Shown here piece by piece: positions 9,481 to 26,487 of a DNA stretch of 64,000 nucleotides. The DNA is from Brasenia schreberi (lineage: Eukaryota; Streptophyta; Magnoliopsida; Nymphaeales; Cabombaceae). The stretch lies in assembly GCA_036023115.1 (NCBI GenBank), contig JAYKKT010000036.1:7646001-7710000 (forward strand), given 5' to 3'. The position numbers and the translations under genes are program-made. The notes below the pieces were generated by a model, which saw nothing but the letters and a program-made list of their open reading frames with translations, was not told the origin of the DNA and made no database searches. The number at the start of each line of letters is the position of its first letter. Position 1 is the stretch's first letter.

Positions 9481-12400
9481 AACAGAACGAAGATTTTTCA
9501 TTCACTTCAGAAGAAAGTTGTTGAAGATCCGCATGCAGTTACGCTCCCGATTGAGATGGGATGAAGCAAGAAAATCTCAAGTTTTCGTGAATTTTTCTTT
9601 TTTCTGATATGAAATCAAATTGTGGAACTATGAGACAATGCCAAGTCAGGTAACCAAGGATAAATGGTAACCGGGTATATTTACAAAGATTTCTGGGTAG
9701 GAAAATGGCTTGCGATGGTGGTGCGCTAGCTGCACAAATTGAGCCCTCGTCCCTCTGCTGGTAAATTCGACCTTGGTGCCTTGTGTATCACGAATTTACT
9801 TGTCCTTGTAGAAAAAAAGCCTAATACTTAAGTTGGTACTTTCCCCTATAACAATATAATCCCTTCCAAAACCAATAACAACTCGACAAAAGGTATCTGG
9901 AATTGGTTTTGCGGTTTCATAAAGACACAACATGGGCTTCCTTTAGCAGATAGTGTATTGTTTATCACCATTTACATGGTTTATGTCCCAACAGCCGCTT
10001 TGGCTGAGACAGCAAACAAACTCTGCTGTGTCCTAATTCAATTTAAACTCAAATCCACAAAAAATAGCCCAAGTTTTGAGCACACAAGAGGAATATGTTA
10101 ATGCAATATCGATATGTTCTGCATCCTGATTCCATCAAATTGAAGTTCATATGTCAGTAAAACACCAAAGCTTCAAACAAGGAAAAAAATGAACAGAAGA
10201 TACCCTACTATTCTTAGCAAAATTTTCGTATACCAGGACTACTCATGGACTTAAAGGAAAATCTTGACACTTTTTTGCTTATACTAAGACTCTAATTTGG
10301 AGATGAAGCCAGAGGTCATAAGGCTGAAGCCGAAAGGAAACATTGGATCATAACGCTCGTAACCAACATTCATTTGAAGCTTATCAACAAACAGCTTGCC
10401 TGAGAAACCGATTACCAAAAAGAACATCTAAAACTCCTTTGGTTCCAGCGACCAAGGCATTAATTTACGATAGGCATGGCTCAATTACAGCTGGCCTGTC
10501 ATAGATGACCCTACAACATACTTGGCAGAGCCATATACATTCTGGATAATACTAAGTCCAGACTCAAAGATGATCAGGTTTTCATGCTGTCATCATCTTT
10601 TTTTCTTTGCAAGGAACCTCGCCAACAAACTCAACAGCATAAGAGAGTGCAATTGACAAAATCATCATAAGGATTCTCTTCATATATAATTGTGCTTGCA
10701 GGACTCAATTTTTATAGATAACACGGGCTCTCTTTGAGGGAGGCGGGGCTCCAGCACACACATACAGAGAGGTCACGGGTTTGTGATGGAGGAGGGAGAG
10801 GGAGATACGGCGAGGTCATGCGTTATTAGGATGGAATTGCACCTTGTGTAATGGTGAGGGCAATTTTGAAGCCATTCTAATGTTAGGACATAATTGCTCC
10901 TAGGTTAAAATATTAAGTGGGAAATTACACCTTTTTCCAAATGAAAGAGACATAGTTGAGGTAGTTTAGATATTTTGAAGAGGCATCCAGATAGAATTCC
11001 TAAAAGAAAGTACAAGGTCAGTCCTAACACTTCTAAAAGAGAAAAAAGAAAGGCAGCAAAAAGTGATGGAACCATAAGATGTGTTGCTTAGAGTTAGAGC
11101 GCAAGGTTGAATGGAACAGTGACTGAGAATCGATGCAGCTGACCTCACTTAGTGTGGGGAGTGTGGGGTAAGGCATGGTTCTGGTGTTGGTTTTGGTTGA
11201 TTAATGAAAACATATTCTCAGAAATACAAAAGTTAGGTCTTTTCAACTTTTTGGCAAGTGCATAGCTTTCATTCTTGCCTAGCTACCGGTTTTACTTGCC
11301 GAAAATTTGAAGTTCTCAGCATTAAGCATAATGGAGCTACAACAGGACTCTGCAGCCAGGATGAGGTACTGGTAAGATGCTGCTGAGTTAGACATTCGAG
11401 GTTCTCAATAATTTCTTTAAAGTCAGATTCTGCTGCAGGCCAAAGAATAAGGATGGTGAAAGGTGTGATGGTGAATATGGAGTGCTTGACGACTGAACTA
11501 ATGAAGGAAAAGCAGCTAAGGGTGCCGATCAACAATGATTTATTACACGGCAGAAATCTGAGGAGAGAATCTTGCCATAAAGCGGGCAATACAATCTCAT
11601 GGATGCAAGGTTCAGTTTTCAAGTAATGGTGACTGCACTTTGAGCAAGGCAAGAGCAACCTGGACCTCCCCAGTAGAATCAGATGCTGATGACATAGTCA
11701 CACAGGCTTCCAGTGAACTTTTCTGTTTTGTATATATTATGTCCGGTAACAATGTCCTTGCCAATTTTTTAAAGCAGCACTGTGAAAAGTTCTCCCCGTT
11801 TAGTCCTCCAGAAGGTTGCAGATGATCTGCTGTTGGCTGCCCGCAGCTCGAAGCCACTTTGCGGGTTTGAAGGCAAAGTTTGATGCATTTGACGGCCTTT
11901 TGATTTGTGATCGCTATTTTGGTGTGCAGTAGTAAGTCATGTTTGTCAAAACTCCTCCATTATCAGACTCGGAGGATGTCGCAAGAAGTGTACATTCCGT
12001 TTCCTTATCGTCTAACACAAGATTACCCTAGTATTGGTTGCTGCTACCTTTTGTGACCAGTGGAGTTTCATAGCTTGTTGGAAGGTCAAGGGAGAACATA
12101 CATCTCTTCTTTGAGGGCGTAGCTGATGAAACATCTTAAGCTGTATACAAGTGTGCACTTTATAGATAAAAGCCACTTTTTGTAGGTAACCACGTCGATT
12201 AATGGCAGAACTACGCTACAGATATATGCACGTATTAGATTCTCCTTGCCAGATGTTAATGTAACTAAAATTAGAAGTGTACGCCCTTCCGAAAGCAAAT
12301 AATGAGAAGAAACATGAGTGATGCAAAAGAATGAAAGACAGCTTCTAGCAATAATTTGACGAACCATTAGGTACTTTAAAATTAACAGGATCAGAGCATG

Positions 12401-13890
12401 CCTTAATCAATACCATTTCTGAAAGCACTGTTGCATGGCTACATTGTTTCGACATCCTCCTATAATGTCTGTTCATTTCTCATTTCATAGCAGTATTGAT
12501 GACAGCTGCTTGCTCCCTTAATTTGTAATAAAGAAATGCAAGTCTTGGCTCCCAGACTCTTTTGATGAAAGCTTGCTGATTTGCAGCTTCGCGCGAGAAG
12601 TGTCCCTATGCAGTCGCATCATGATTAAGCTGCCGCACTACTTGTCTATCAAGAAATCGCATCATGTACTGTTGGATGAGCAGTTTCAATTCGCCGTCGG
12701 TTAAAGAATCAAGTCGATATTATTTCTATTTTATCAGCGAGTAAAACATTAGAACGTTATTTTCAACTTAATATCTTCATTTTCCTGCTTCTATAACTGA
12801 TGTCCTTACATGTGTATATATACGTATGAGAGAGACAGAGAATATATTAGCAACACGTAAAACTAGCTGAAACTCGGTGCAGTCTGCGGGAACCCTTCTG
12901 CAAGAATGTATCAGTTTTTGAGTATCCTTAGCAAAAATTGGCATAAATCAAATGCTTATTTAGATTGTAGGATTGACCTTGCGGGCGCACGTCACATAAG
13001 TTCATAATTGTAGTCTACGATGGAAATTGTGTTATATTGTTTTATCCCCTGATGATGCTTAGTGACATTGGCTTGGTGGCTCCGATCAAAAGGAGTGTGC
13101 CATCACTGCTACAATCTAGAGTTGCCTACCTGGGAGCAATTTATCGTGCATGCTTACTACAGACATCTAGGTAGTGCCCTTAACGGACATAATCAGGGAA
13201 ACTGTCATATGTAGTTCAAGGTGGAAGGTGCACTTTGTCTTTCGGTCGTCCTGGGGATGAAAAGATCCGTTTTCAGATGCCATCACTCACGGAACTTCTA
13301 CCCATCCCTATTGTCTTAGTATTACGTTCCCCTGCTGTCATAAAAGGGGGGACGGAGGGGGGGAAGACTATCATGCTCCCCTCCCACCGCATTTTATGGA
13401 ACTAATCCCTTGTCGTTTGCCAAGATCATACCGCCGTAGATGCTGCAAAGTATGTTTCTCAACAAAAGACTTTTTTCTCATCCATCATATGATTTCGCCT
13501 GTAACGGCCATGTGCACCTGATTGACATAAGCGGCACAAACGATTATTGTGCACGATGGATATGACTTTTCGTTTCCAGATATTTTGAGTAGGCTTAACC
13601 AAAAGACTGCTGCATTCCCATGCCCTGCATCTGGCACTCTTTATCATTAGTTGCGTAGCTCAACCCCTCTTCCTTGTTTGAACAGTGAAAAGCGATCACT
13701 AAGACCAAAGAGGGACTTCCTTTTCTTCACATCAGAGCAAGGAGGATTGCGTGGCGTTCGGTGCCACTACGTAGACCGACTGTAAGATGGTATACGACCT
13801 ACAGAAGGGAAGGGATCTTTTGTACGGTAACATTCTTTTTTATAAGCTATCCTCGATCTCTCTGCTGCTGCTTTGTCCCGGGTCTTTGTT
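9481..13890. other. Intergenic DNA without recognised genes
   Basis: Both strands were read for family motifs. Nothing is recognisable apart from one unassigned minus-strand small frame (10427-10284) and an unassigned minus-strand frame at 11658-11269, neither with known motifs. No LTRs, PBS or LINE tails are visible here. Confidence 0.5.
10284..10427 (-). other. 47-codon small ORF of unknown status
   Basis: ATG at 10427 and TAG at 10286-10284. The peptide has a hydrophobic start (MFFLVIGFSGKLFVDKL) and a compositionally protein-like middle (NVGYERYDPMFPFGF). No family is recognised. A frame of this length can arise by chance in this much DNA. It could be an exon remnant. Confidence 0.15.
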
Positions 13891-13902
13891 CCGTAATATA
13901 CA

Positions 13903-14539
13903 GGCAATGGTGGAGCTGAAAAGGTTCCGTTAGATTGGACGAAAAGAGTCTGGTTGGCTTTGGGAGCGGCTCGCGGGTTGGCCCATATCCATGAGTGGGC
14001 GGGGATGGGACATGGGATGGGCTGCGTGTCAGATTTTGGTCTGGCATCGCTACTGCTGCTAAAGCCTCCATACTCGTCCGCGTCGGGAAGAAGGTTGAGG
14101 GCTGCCCCCGATCAAGAGGCAGATAGTAGGCTGTCCCCGAAGGCAGACGTGTATGGGTTTGGGGGTGGTGCTGCTGGAACTTCTGACGGGGAAGGCCAAT
14201 GCGCACAAGAAGATGGGTCAGAAGCCGGCTGGGGAGAGGTGGGACCTGCCGAAATGGGTGCAGCCGGTGGTGAGGGAGGAATGGACGGCTGAGGTGTTCG
14301 ACTTGGAGCTGCTGACTCGGTACAAGGACATAGAAGAGGAGCTGGTGGCCATGCTGCAGATCGCCCTGGGATGTGTGGTGCCGGACCCCAACTCCCGCCC
14401 CACCATGGCCGACGTCGTCAGGATGATCGAGGACATCCGGGTGGAGCCGCTGTCCGACCAGGAGCGAGTGATGGGTCTCGTCACTCCCCGTCTCCCTCAC
14501 CTTCTACCGCGGACACCAGCTGCTGATCGGAGGAACTAG
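13903..14539 (+). pseudogene. LRR receptor-like kinase (subfamily III type) pseudogene, kinase C-lobe
   Basis: From 13903 the frame encodes kinase sequence (VPLDWTKRVWLALGAARGLA, HIHEW), then jumps to CVSDFGLASLL (DFG motif) and KADVYGFG. The catalytic loop with its HRD-like segment and lysine is missing between HIHEWAGMGHGM and CVSDFGLA (about 14010-14030). A five-G run at 14161-14165 carries one extra G that shifts the frame; the rest continues from 14153 as VVLLELLTGK, LPKWVQPVVREEWTAEVFD, ALGCVVPDPNSRPTMADVVR and MIEDIR to a stop at 14539. This matches the 3' exon of pseudokinase-rich plant LRR-RLK III genes. No extracellular LRRs, membrane segment or first exon are found upstream, and an AG-like acceptor precedes 13903. 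Two independent lesions make it inactive. Confidence 0.85.
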
Positions 14540-14544
14540 AAGAG

Positions 14545-18079
<3,535 letters not shown>

Positions 18080-19130
18080 TCTCTTTGCAAATCTTACCCA
18101 TCTTACTTTAGATGTTGAATTATAAGCTTGTTACAAGAAGTTCAAACAATAAAGAAGGGGAACACACCTATCCGGGAGTATGTGCAGAATGCCAAAAAAT
18201 ATTGCTCATCAACTCAGTTTTGCATCTCGTCCTGTCTTATGTGATGAATTAATTATTTGTATTTTGAGAGGTTTTGCTTCCAAATATAGTACCTTTTGAA
18301 CTTCTGTATCGACTCAAACTAGCAAAATGACCTTGAATGAGTTTGTTCACTTGCTCTTTTTTGAAACAGTGCATATTTTTCATCAACGCAAATCTCAAAA
18401 AGAATTGGGTTTTAGTACTTTTCAAGGGTGAATTAGAGGAAGCTAGCAAGGAAATAATTCATCTAATGGTGGGAGTGGGTGTCTTGGGTTCCAATATAAT
18501 AAGAAAAACTCATGTCAAACATTTGTTTCCTATCAATTGTGTGATAAGCCAAGACACTCAACAAAGACATGTAGAACATAGAGTGCTGGAAATCAGAGTC
18601 TCGGGCCTTCTTATGCATCGCCTCCTCATGCATATGGTGCCTCAAATACTGGATCTTCGCATAATGGTGATATGTGGTATTCGGACTCGGGTGCCTCACA
18701 TCATATAGTTCCTTATTTGAACTTGTTAAACATGTCCTAATATCAACGAGATCTAGTTATTATTGACAACGGTGTATGTTTCAACATTCTCTATAGTGGT
18801 GATACTTTAAATCTGGGCCTTTTTTATTCTAATTGGAAAATATTTTATATGTTCCTAAGATTACTAAAGTTTTACTCTATGTGCAAAGATTCACAAAGGA
18901 CAATCAGTTGAAGGTTTTCTTTTTTTCTTACACAAATAATGGTTCGAGACATTAAAACTAGAGTTGAAATCTTGTGAGGTGATACGAAGAATGACCTTTT
19001 CTATTTTCATTTTGTAATAGATCTCGAGTTCACAATAAAGTTGGTCGTGTTACAAAGTGTGTCACTATGAGTGAGTGGCACAATTGACTTGGATACCTTT
19101 TATGTCGAAACGGATAGGGAGAGAAAGAGA
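18080..19130 (+). mobile_element. Copia H: gag-protease-preintegrase remnant
   Basis: Fragments in several frames match copia gag (IKKGNTPIREYVQNAKKYC at about 18150; CDELIICILRGFASKYSTF; KMTLNEFVHLL), a zinc knuckle of CX2CX4HX4C type (CDKPRHSTKTC at about 18540), and the aspartic protease (WYSDSGASHHI at about 18680). A weak WHNxLGY at about 19075 suggests the pre-integrase domain. Many stops and shifts are present. The element stops where the long LTR of copia G begins, so G may have inserted into it; I do not find the remainder after G. Confidence 0.75.
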
Positions 19131-19137
19131 TTGTAGA

Positions 19138-20642
19138 TGGGACCGAAACCCATGATTTATTCACAAACAGTAACAACCCAACCTAATTAAGTGGAGATCT
19201 CACGAAATAGGTTCAATGTGGTAGTAACAAGTTGTTGGGTGAAAAGAATGATACTTTGTAGTATCTGTGTGACTGTCCCCTGTAAGCCTAAAGTGTTTGT
19301 CTCTTATAAACCTAAGTTTAGTAAGAGATTATTTTCTGAATGGGATGAAGTCCTAGGACAGGATGCTAGCAGTACATCCTTGAAGATGCTCAGCTAAGTG
19401 ATTGACATTTTGTGGCCGCAATAGAGGAATTGAGTTGTTCCCTAAAGTCAATCATGATAAAGGATATGGATGCATGACCATTAATGCATCATTCCTATAG
19501 ATCACGTCATAACCTTTTATTATTTTGTTACCAATAGATACTTTTACACCAAGGTTAAGGTTCAAGACATATATTCACCTAGTTCTTATAAGGGTAATAT
19601 TGGATAGCTCAGGTAACAGTTTAAATTATAAGGTATTATTACTGAAAGCATAATATGATAGTTGGGTTAAGATGATACTTTTACACTTAAGGACTTTGTA
19701 GGGATTGTTTGATTTAATGTGCATTAATGACATTTAATTCATATTGATATCCCTAAATATTTAATTTATATATATATATATATATATAAGTCCTAAAGTG
19801 TAAAAAGTAACATATGAGAGACTTTTTCAAAAGATGACCAAGAGGATACAAAGTTTAGTCTCATATTGAAAAATGTAACGAACCTGCAAGTCCTTTTATA
19901 TATTTGGTAGCTCATGAACCTTAGTTTTAAGAGCTTAGGAAGGACATGCTATACCACATGTGCGTGCGCACATGCCGGGCTAGGTCGGACTTGGGCTTAT
20001 GGTTTGGGTCTTGGGTCTTGATCTATCTTTTTGTATGAAAAACTTTTGATCTAACGGTGAAGATTTTTTTACAATCATTGATAGGGATAAGGTGAAACAA
20101 TTACGGATAAGGAGGAACGATTTCGGATAAGACATGATGGTTGCGGCTAAAATGGTGCATCATTTGGATCAGATTCATGATCTGTGATCCACACGCGCAC
20201 CCTATAAATAGGTGATTAGGGGTCCTCCCTAAATACACAGTTTTCACTCTTTCTCTCTTTTTGTCTCCTAGTTTTGTCTCTTTTCCAGTGATTCTGCTCT
20301 AGTCTATGTGCTTGTGGTTAGTCTTCCTTTATCCCAACCATAGGCGACTGAGGCTTGTTCAAGGTCGAAGTCATGTACGTGCTCTTCGATTTGAGTGTAT
20401 ATTTTATCCTTGAAGGAAGGCACATGTACCACTACGTACTAATAGAGGGACATTGATTTCTCTAAGGCAAGTCCGCAAGGGTGACTCGCATAGATAAGTT
20501 TCTCATTTTGCTTCTGTTTTTGTTTTTTGTACACTTGATTATGGCTTATTTTGTATTTGCGATTGTTGTTTATGATTGTGACATGTTTACATTTATGACA
20601 TATTATTTTATTATTCATTTATGTCTACGATTTTTTCCAACA
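19138..20642 (+). repeat. Copia G 5' LTR
   Basis: Aligns by eye along its length with 24687-26080. Shared blocks include CGAAACCCA...TTTATTCAC at the start, GATGCTAGCAGTA...ATCCTT, AGTGATTGACATTTTGT, the CCTATAAATA(G)GTGATTAGGGGTC region and a TTTTCC...AACA end. A (TA)n run lies at 19768-19790. Confidence 0.8.
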
Positions 20643-23600
20643 ATCTTAGATAAATCAGTGTTTTACCATAGTGAATATGTTTACATCTGCTACCCTCTGA
20701 CTAAAGTTGACCTGACCTTTATGCTGGAAAAGTTTACCGATCCATATTTTAAATATTGGCAATAGCGTATAAAAATTTGGTTAATCATGTTAGGGTTGCA
20801 TCTATATATCGAGTTAAATTGTTCCCTACTCGATGATACTAACCCTAGTAGATCGGATAGAATCATCGAGTTGAAGGAAAAGAATCTTATATGCAAATGT
20901 TGTATTTTATCGGTATTATCAAATATTTTATTTGATGTATATAGTTCTTCCCCTTTCACAATATCGAAAGATTTGTTGGTTACCTTATATTCGAAATAAA
21001 ATACTAAAGACTTTAGTCTTAAAAAGTATTTTATAGCTAAGTTCCTTAATTATCAAATGCTAGAGGGAAAATCAGTTATCGAACAGGCCACGAGTTTCAG
21101 TTTTTATGTTATGGTTTAAAGGAAGCCGAAATGGAGTTTCTTGACAAGTTTCTTGTTATGTTTATTGTGAAGAAATTTTCTAAGTCTTGAGAGAGTTTCG
21201 GCTTAGATATCAAACAAAAAAAAAAGGATAAGATGACCCTTGATGATCTAATGATAGATATAGCAATAGAGAAAGAGCATAGAACTTAAAAACTCATTAT
21301 GCCTATAAACAATATCTCTAGGATTAAACTGATAACCGAAAGGAAATAACCTAGTGATCTTAATGGAAAACAGGAAAAGCATAAACCAAAAGTCAAGATT
21401 CAAAAGAAACCTAAAAACAAAGCGTATTGGCCTTGTAGTTAAGTTAGACATTAGGCGAGGGATTCTCCCTCTAAGAAAACCAAGAAATATGTAGTTGTTG
21501 AAGGAGTTATGATCAATATGGTGATAACTACTACACCTGCTAGTGATAGGTATCTATCCCTTAAAACTCATCTCTTTTATATTTATGAGTCACAATACTT
21601 TGTTGAAGGAGTTATGATCAATATGGTGATAACCACTACACCTGCTAGTGATAGGTATCTATCCCTTAAAACTCATCTCTTTTATATTTATAAGTCACAA
21701 TACTGGATAGTAGACACTGGAGGTAATGTGCACATATGTGCTGACTTGTTTTTATTTGTGTCTTCCTAGGCCGTTTGTGGGCGAACAGTAACCTTAGGGG
21801 ATCATTCGATTACTAAAGTTGAAGGCGAAGGGTGTGTGGACTTAAAAGTTTTCTTGAGGAAAGTTTCTAACTCTTGAGTGAGTTATACACATTCCAACGA
21901 TTCGCAGAAATATCTTCAGTAGTCTTACTTTAATTAGGGAGGGATTATGGTTAGATTACAAATATAATAAAATCGTTATTACACAACTTAGTATTGGGTG
22001 TTTCTTTGAGAATGACTATTTGTGTAATATAGATGATATATTTAAAATTTATGTAAAACCAATTGTTGATTCTTGTATGAATTTTAATAATAATAAAATC
22101 TCTACTTCTATTTTATCTTCTTCTTTTATGTGTAATGTTGAATTATCTGATGTATGGCATGCTAGGTTGGGTCATGTAAACTTTTATTCTGTGAAAAGAA
22201 TCATAAATTTAAACCTTGTCCTTAAAATTGTTATAGATAAAAAATATAAATGTGGTATATGTGTGTAAATGAAGCAACCTGGAAAACTTTTCCATACGGT
22301 TGAAAGAAAATCTGGATTTGGTGCACATTGATATTTGTAAATTCAATGAAATGACTACGAGAGATAACAAATATATTTTATAATGTTTATTGATGATTCC
22401 AGTAAATACTGTTATATTTACTTACTTAAAAGTAAAGATCAAGTTTTAGAAAAGTTTCAAATATTTATAAATGAAGCACAAACTCAATTAAGCAATGTAC
22501 TTAAACAATTAAGATCTCATAGGAGAGGAAAGTATACCTTAAATCTTTCCCAAATATACTATCAAAATAATGGTATTGTTTATGAGGTTATTATTCAGTA
22601 CTTTCCTCAGTCTAATAGAATAGTTAAATATAATAATAAAACCCTGTGTAATATGATTCATATTTTGCTTAAAGTTCTAGGTTAACTACCTACATGTAGG
22701 GAGAAGCTTTGAATAAACCTTGTCATATTCTGAATAGAGTTTCTCATAAGCATGAGGAAAGTAATTCATTTAAGTTTTGAAAGAGTCAAAAAACCAGTCT
22801 CAAATGTCTTAAAGTGTGGGAGTGTCATGTAAAAGTATTCATCTCTTAAAACAAGAGAAACAAAGTGCGACCTAAAATCATGGATACTATATTTCTAGGT
22901 TATGTGGAGACAAGTTATATATACAGATTCTTGACATTGAGATCTGATATTTTTTGTATATACTTCAACACAATTGTTGAGTTCCATAATGCTACATTCT
23001 TTGAAAATGTGTCTCTCATGAAAACTGAAGTTCTCCAAAGTGTATCTTCTAAAGATTTTGATCCTACTATTGGTTTTATTTCCAATCATATAGAAAGGAT
23101 GACAAATGTGGGGGCGACCTTGATTGTATTATTTTTATATCAAATGACTCTCAAAAAATAACTCAACCAAGAAAAAGTAAACGACCCAAGATATCAAAAG
23201 ACTTTGGAAGTGACTTTGTTACTTTCAATGTCGAGGATGATCCTATCACTTTTCAACAAGCTACAACTTTACTCGAGGTTAAGTTTTGGAAAGAAGTCGT
23301 TAACTATAAAATTCAATCAATTCTTTTCAATGGTACTTGAAAATTGATGGATTTGCCTTGAGATTGTTCTATTATGGGTTGCAAGTGGATCTTTAAGCAG
23401 AAATTGAATGCGAATAAAATAATCAATAAGTATAATATCAAGTTAATTACCAAGGGTATACACAAAAGGAAAGAATAAATTACTTTGATACATATTCGCA
23501 GTTTCTCGAATGACCATCATCCGACCGCTTATAGCAATAGCCTTCGTATATGACCTCACAATCCATCAGATAGATATTAACACTTTTTTTCTTCATAGTA

Positions 23601-24686
23601 ATCTTAATGAGTAAATTTATATGGATTAACTAGAGAGATTTGTTGTTCATGTGAATGAGTCAAAGGTGTGTAAGTTTATTAAATCATTATATAGTTTAAA
23701 ACAAGCTTCTAAACAATGGCACGAAAAGTTTGATTATGTGATATAATCTTTTGACTTCGTTTCTAATTATTATGATAAGTGTGTCTACTACAACCCTATA
23801 CATAGATGATATATTATTGTTTGGTTCTGATATGAGAATAAAAAATAAGACTAAGTCATTCTTATGTAGTGTTTGAGATAAAGGACATGAATGTGATTGA
23901 TGTGATTTTAAGGGTTTTAGGGATTAAAATCATAAAGTTTACTAATGATATTAGTAATCTCTCGGTCTTACTACGTTGAGAAAGTTTTACATAGATGTGT
24001 ACATACAAACTGTAGAATTGTTAAGACCTCATATGATTCACCTAAGGCTTTGTATAAGAATGAAAGTGGTATTCATGTCTCTCAACTATAATATTCTTAG
24101 ATTATCGGTAGTTTGAGTAAATATATTAGTTGTTCAGATATAATTCATTGAGAAACTTTAGACAGAGTACTTCACTATTTAAAGGAAACAATTTCTCTTA
24201 GACTACATTACAGTAAACATCCTTCGATTTTTTAAAGGATTTAGTGATGCTATTTGGATAACAAAGAATTATGTGACTAATAAGGTCACTGAATATATGT
24301 TTCTTGTGGGTAGTGATGGTGTCACTTGGAAATCAAAGAAATAAACTATTTTGACTTATTCTACCTTTGAGGTAGAATTATGTGCTTTGGATGAGACTCA
24401 ATTAGAAGCTCAATGGCTTAAGGCACTTATATCCATTTTACTTATGGTAAAAAAGTCACTTCCTCCAATTTCAGTGCATTGTGATATCATGACTACAATT
24501 GATAAGATCAGTAGTTCCAAGTAGAACCAAAAGTAATAGAGTACATCCATGTTAGACTGAAGTCTGTAAGAGCTCTTGTATCTGATAGGGTCATAGTCAT
24601 AGATTTTGTTGGAACCAAAGATAACATAATTAATCCTTTGACTAAGGGTATATGAGTAGCCTTAGTTGAAAATTCAAAGTTGACAA
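20643..24686 (+). pseudogene. Copia G gag-pol remnant
   Basis: Order is normal for copia. Gag pieces lie at about 20787-21470 (KMTLDDLMIDIAIEKEH-like). Protease is at about 21700 (YWIVDTGGNVHI). The pre-integrase domain is at 22020-22268 (VWHARLGHVNFYSVKRI and paired cysteines). Integrase core is at 22383-22685 (FIDDSSKYCYIYLLKSKDQV). An RT start is at about 23350 (GCKWIFKQKLN). RNase H is at about 24250-24430 (YSTFEVELCALDETQLEAQWL). The chain is broken by many stops, including before integrase and throughout RT. Confidence 0.8.
21495..21704 (+). repeat. 105-bp in-frame tandem duplication in copia G
   Basis: The unit starting TTGTTGAAGGAGTTATGATC recurs 105 bases later. The length is 35 codons, so the open frame at 21509-21769 reads through both copies just before the protease motif. 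The copies differ at only a few positions. Confidence 0.95.
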
Positions 24687-26080
24687 TGATACTGAAACCC
24701 ACAATTTATTCACAATCCAACCTAACTAAGTATAGATCCCACGAAGTAGGTTTAATATGGTAGTAACAAGCTGTTGGGTGAATAAGACGACACTTTATAT
24801 TATGTGATACTTTCCGTATAAAGTGTTTGTCTCTTGTAAACTTAAAGTTTCACGACTACAAGTTTAGCAAGAGATTATTCTCTAAATGAGATAAAGTCAT
24901 AGGATAGGATGCTAGCAGTATATCCTTCGAGATGCTCAGCTAAGTGATTGACATTTTGTAGCCGTAATAGAAGAATTGAGTTGTTCTCTAAAGTCAATCA
25001 TGATAAAGGATATGGGTGAATGACCATTAATCACCCTTATAGATCACGTCTAAAGGTTAAGGGGGTTCAAACTGTAAGGTACTATTACTTAACGAATAAT
25101 ATGATGGTTGGGTTAAGAGGATACTTTTACACTTAAGGATTTTGTGAGGATTGTTGGATTTAATGTGCATTAATGACATTTAATTTATGTTGATATCTAT
25201 AAATATTATATGTATATACATATCAAAGCCTTAAAGTATATATATATATATATACACACATATCAAAGCCTTAAAGTATAAAAAGTAACATATAAGAAAC
25301 TTTTGCAAAAGATGACAAAGAGGAGACAAAGTTTAGTCCTATATTGAAGAATGTGACAAACTTGCGGGTCCTTTCATATATTTGGCAGTTGATAAACTTT
25401 AGTTTCAAGAGTTGGGAGAGGATATACTATACCACACACGTGTGCACATATGCGTGTCAGTCTGGGTCGGGCTTGGGATTGTGGCTTTTAGTTTGGGTCT
25501 TCGGTCTTGATCTATCTTTTTACACGATTTTTTTTATCTAACGGTGAAGAGTTTTTCATGATCACGGATAGGGCTAAGGTAAGACAATTATTGATTAGGA
25601 GGGACGGTTCCAGATAAAATGGGACTGTTGCGTCTAAAACGGTACAGCGTTTGGATAAGATTAACAATATGTGATCTACATGCACACCATATAAATAAGT
25701 GATTAGGGGTCTTTCTTAAACACACAGTTTTTACTCTCTTTCTCTTCACGTTTCGTGGTTTCGTCTCTCTACTCGTGGTGTTGCTACAGTCCTTCTACCG
25801 TGGTTAGTCTTTCTTTATACCACAACTATAGATGATTGAGACGTGTTCAAGGTCGACTCGAATTTAGGTATAAGCTCTTTGAACTGAGTGTATGTTTTAT
25901 CTTATGAGGAAAGGTTAGGTATCCGTAGGTACTGATAGTGGGGTATTGATTTCTTTAAGTTAAGTTTGAAAGGATAACTCACATGAATAAATTTTTTATT
26001 TTGCGTAGGATTGGATTATATCTTATTTTGAATGTGTAGTTTTTTTTATGATTGATTATTATGTAGGGTTTTTCCGAACA
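24687..26080 (+). repeat. Copia G 3' LTR
   Basis: Second copy of the long LTR. It begins about TGATACTGAAACCC, contains short TATA repeats near 25200-25250, and ends TTTTTCCGAACA. The end lies about 58 bp upstream of a TATA box for the downstream host gene. Confidence 0.8.
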
Positions 26081-26137
26081 TATAATCGATCGTGCAATTG
26101 GACGGAACGGAGAGCCGTGACCGACCCATTCTCTCTC

Positions 26138-26148
26138 TATATATAAAG
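26138..26148 (+). promoter_or_regulatory. Candidate TATA box of the cap methyltransferase gene
   Basis: TATATATAAAG in a pyrimidine-rich context (CTCTCTCTATATATAAAGAG). It would place the transcript start near 26175 and give a leader of about 490-500 bases before the first main-frame ATG. Confidence 0.5.
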
Positions 26149-26487
26149 AGTTAAGAGAAAAGCAGAAGGCAGTCATTTTTCGATGAACTATTTATGTCCG
26201 TCGTCCGAAAGAAGCCAATTCATAGAATCACGTCGGTTCAGGAATACGCGCTGACTCGTACACGGCAATTCAGGAGGTCAGGTCGGGTTTCCCCTTCGAC
26301 GGACGCTACTTTTAGTCGTGGGTAGATCATGAATGCCATCGCCACCAGCACCACTTCCTGATTGGAAAGTGAATGAAAAAGTGAGGGTCAAGAGAGACCG
26401 CTAGCACGGAGGGGACGGCTCTGTGGTACCGATGGAACACTAAATCTCTATGGAGTACAGAAGGTTCAGTTCAGGATTGATGAAACA

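Larger units (their letters stand above)
19138..26080 (+). mobile_element. Copia G, complete but decayed long-LTR element
   Basis: Two direct LTRs of about 1.5 and 1.4 kb flank a 4-kb interior with gag, protease, integrase, RT and RNase H remnants in the plus direction. Numerous stops and frameshifts make it inactive. No clean target duplication or standard PBS was found, so the outer edges are approximate. It ends some 590 bp upstream of the cap methyltransferase start codon. Confidence 0.8.

Noticed and set aside
13847..14500. 217-codon minus-strand ORF, His/Pro-rich
   Set aside because: Antisense of the receptor-kinase pseudogene; composition reflects the complementary strand.
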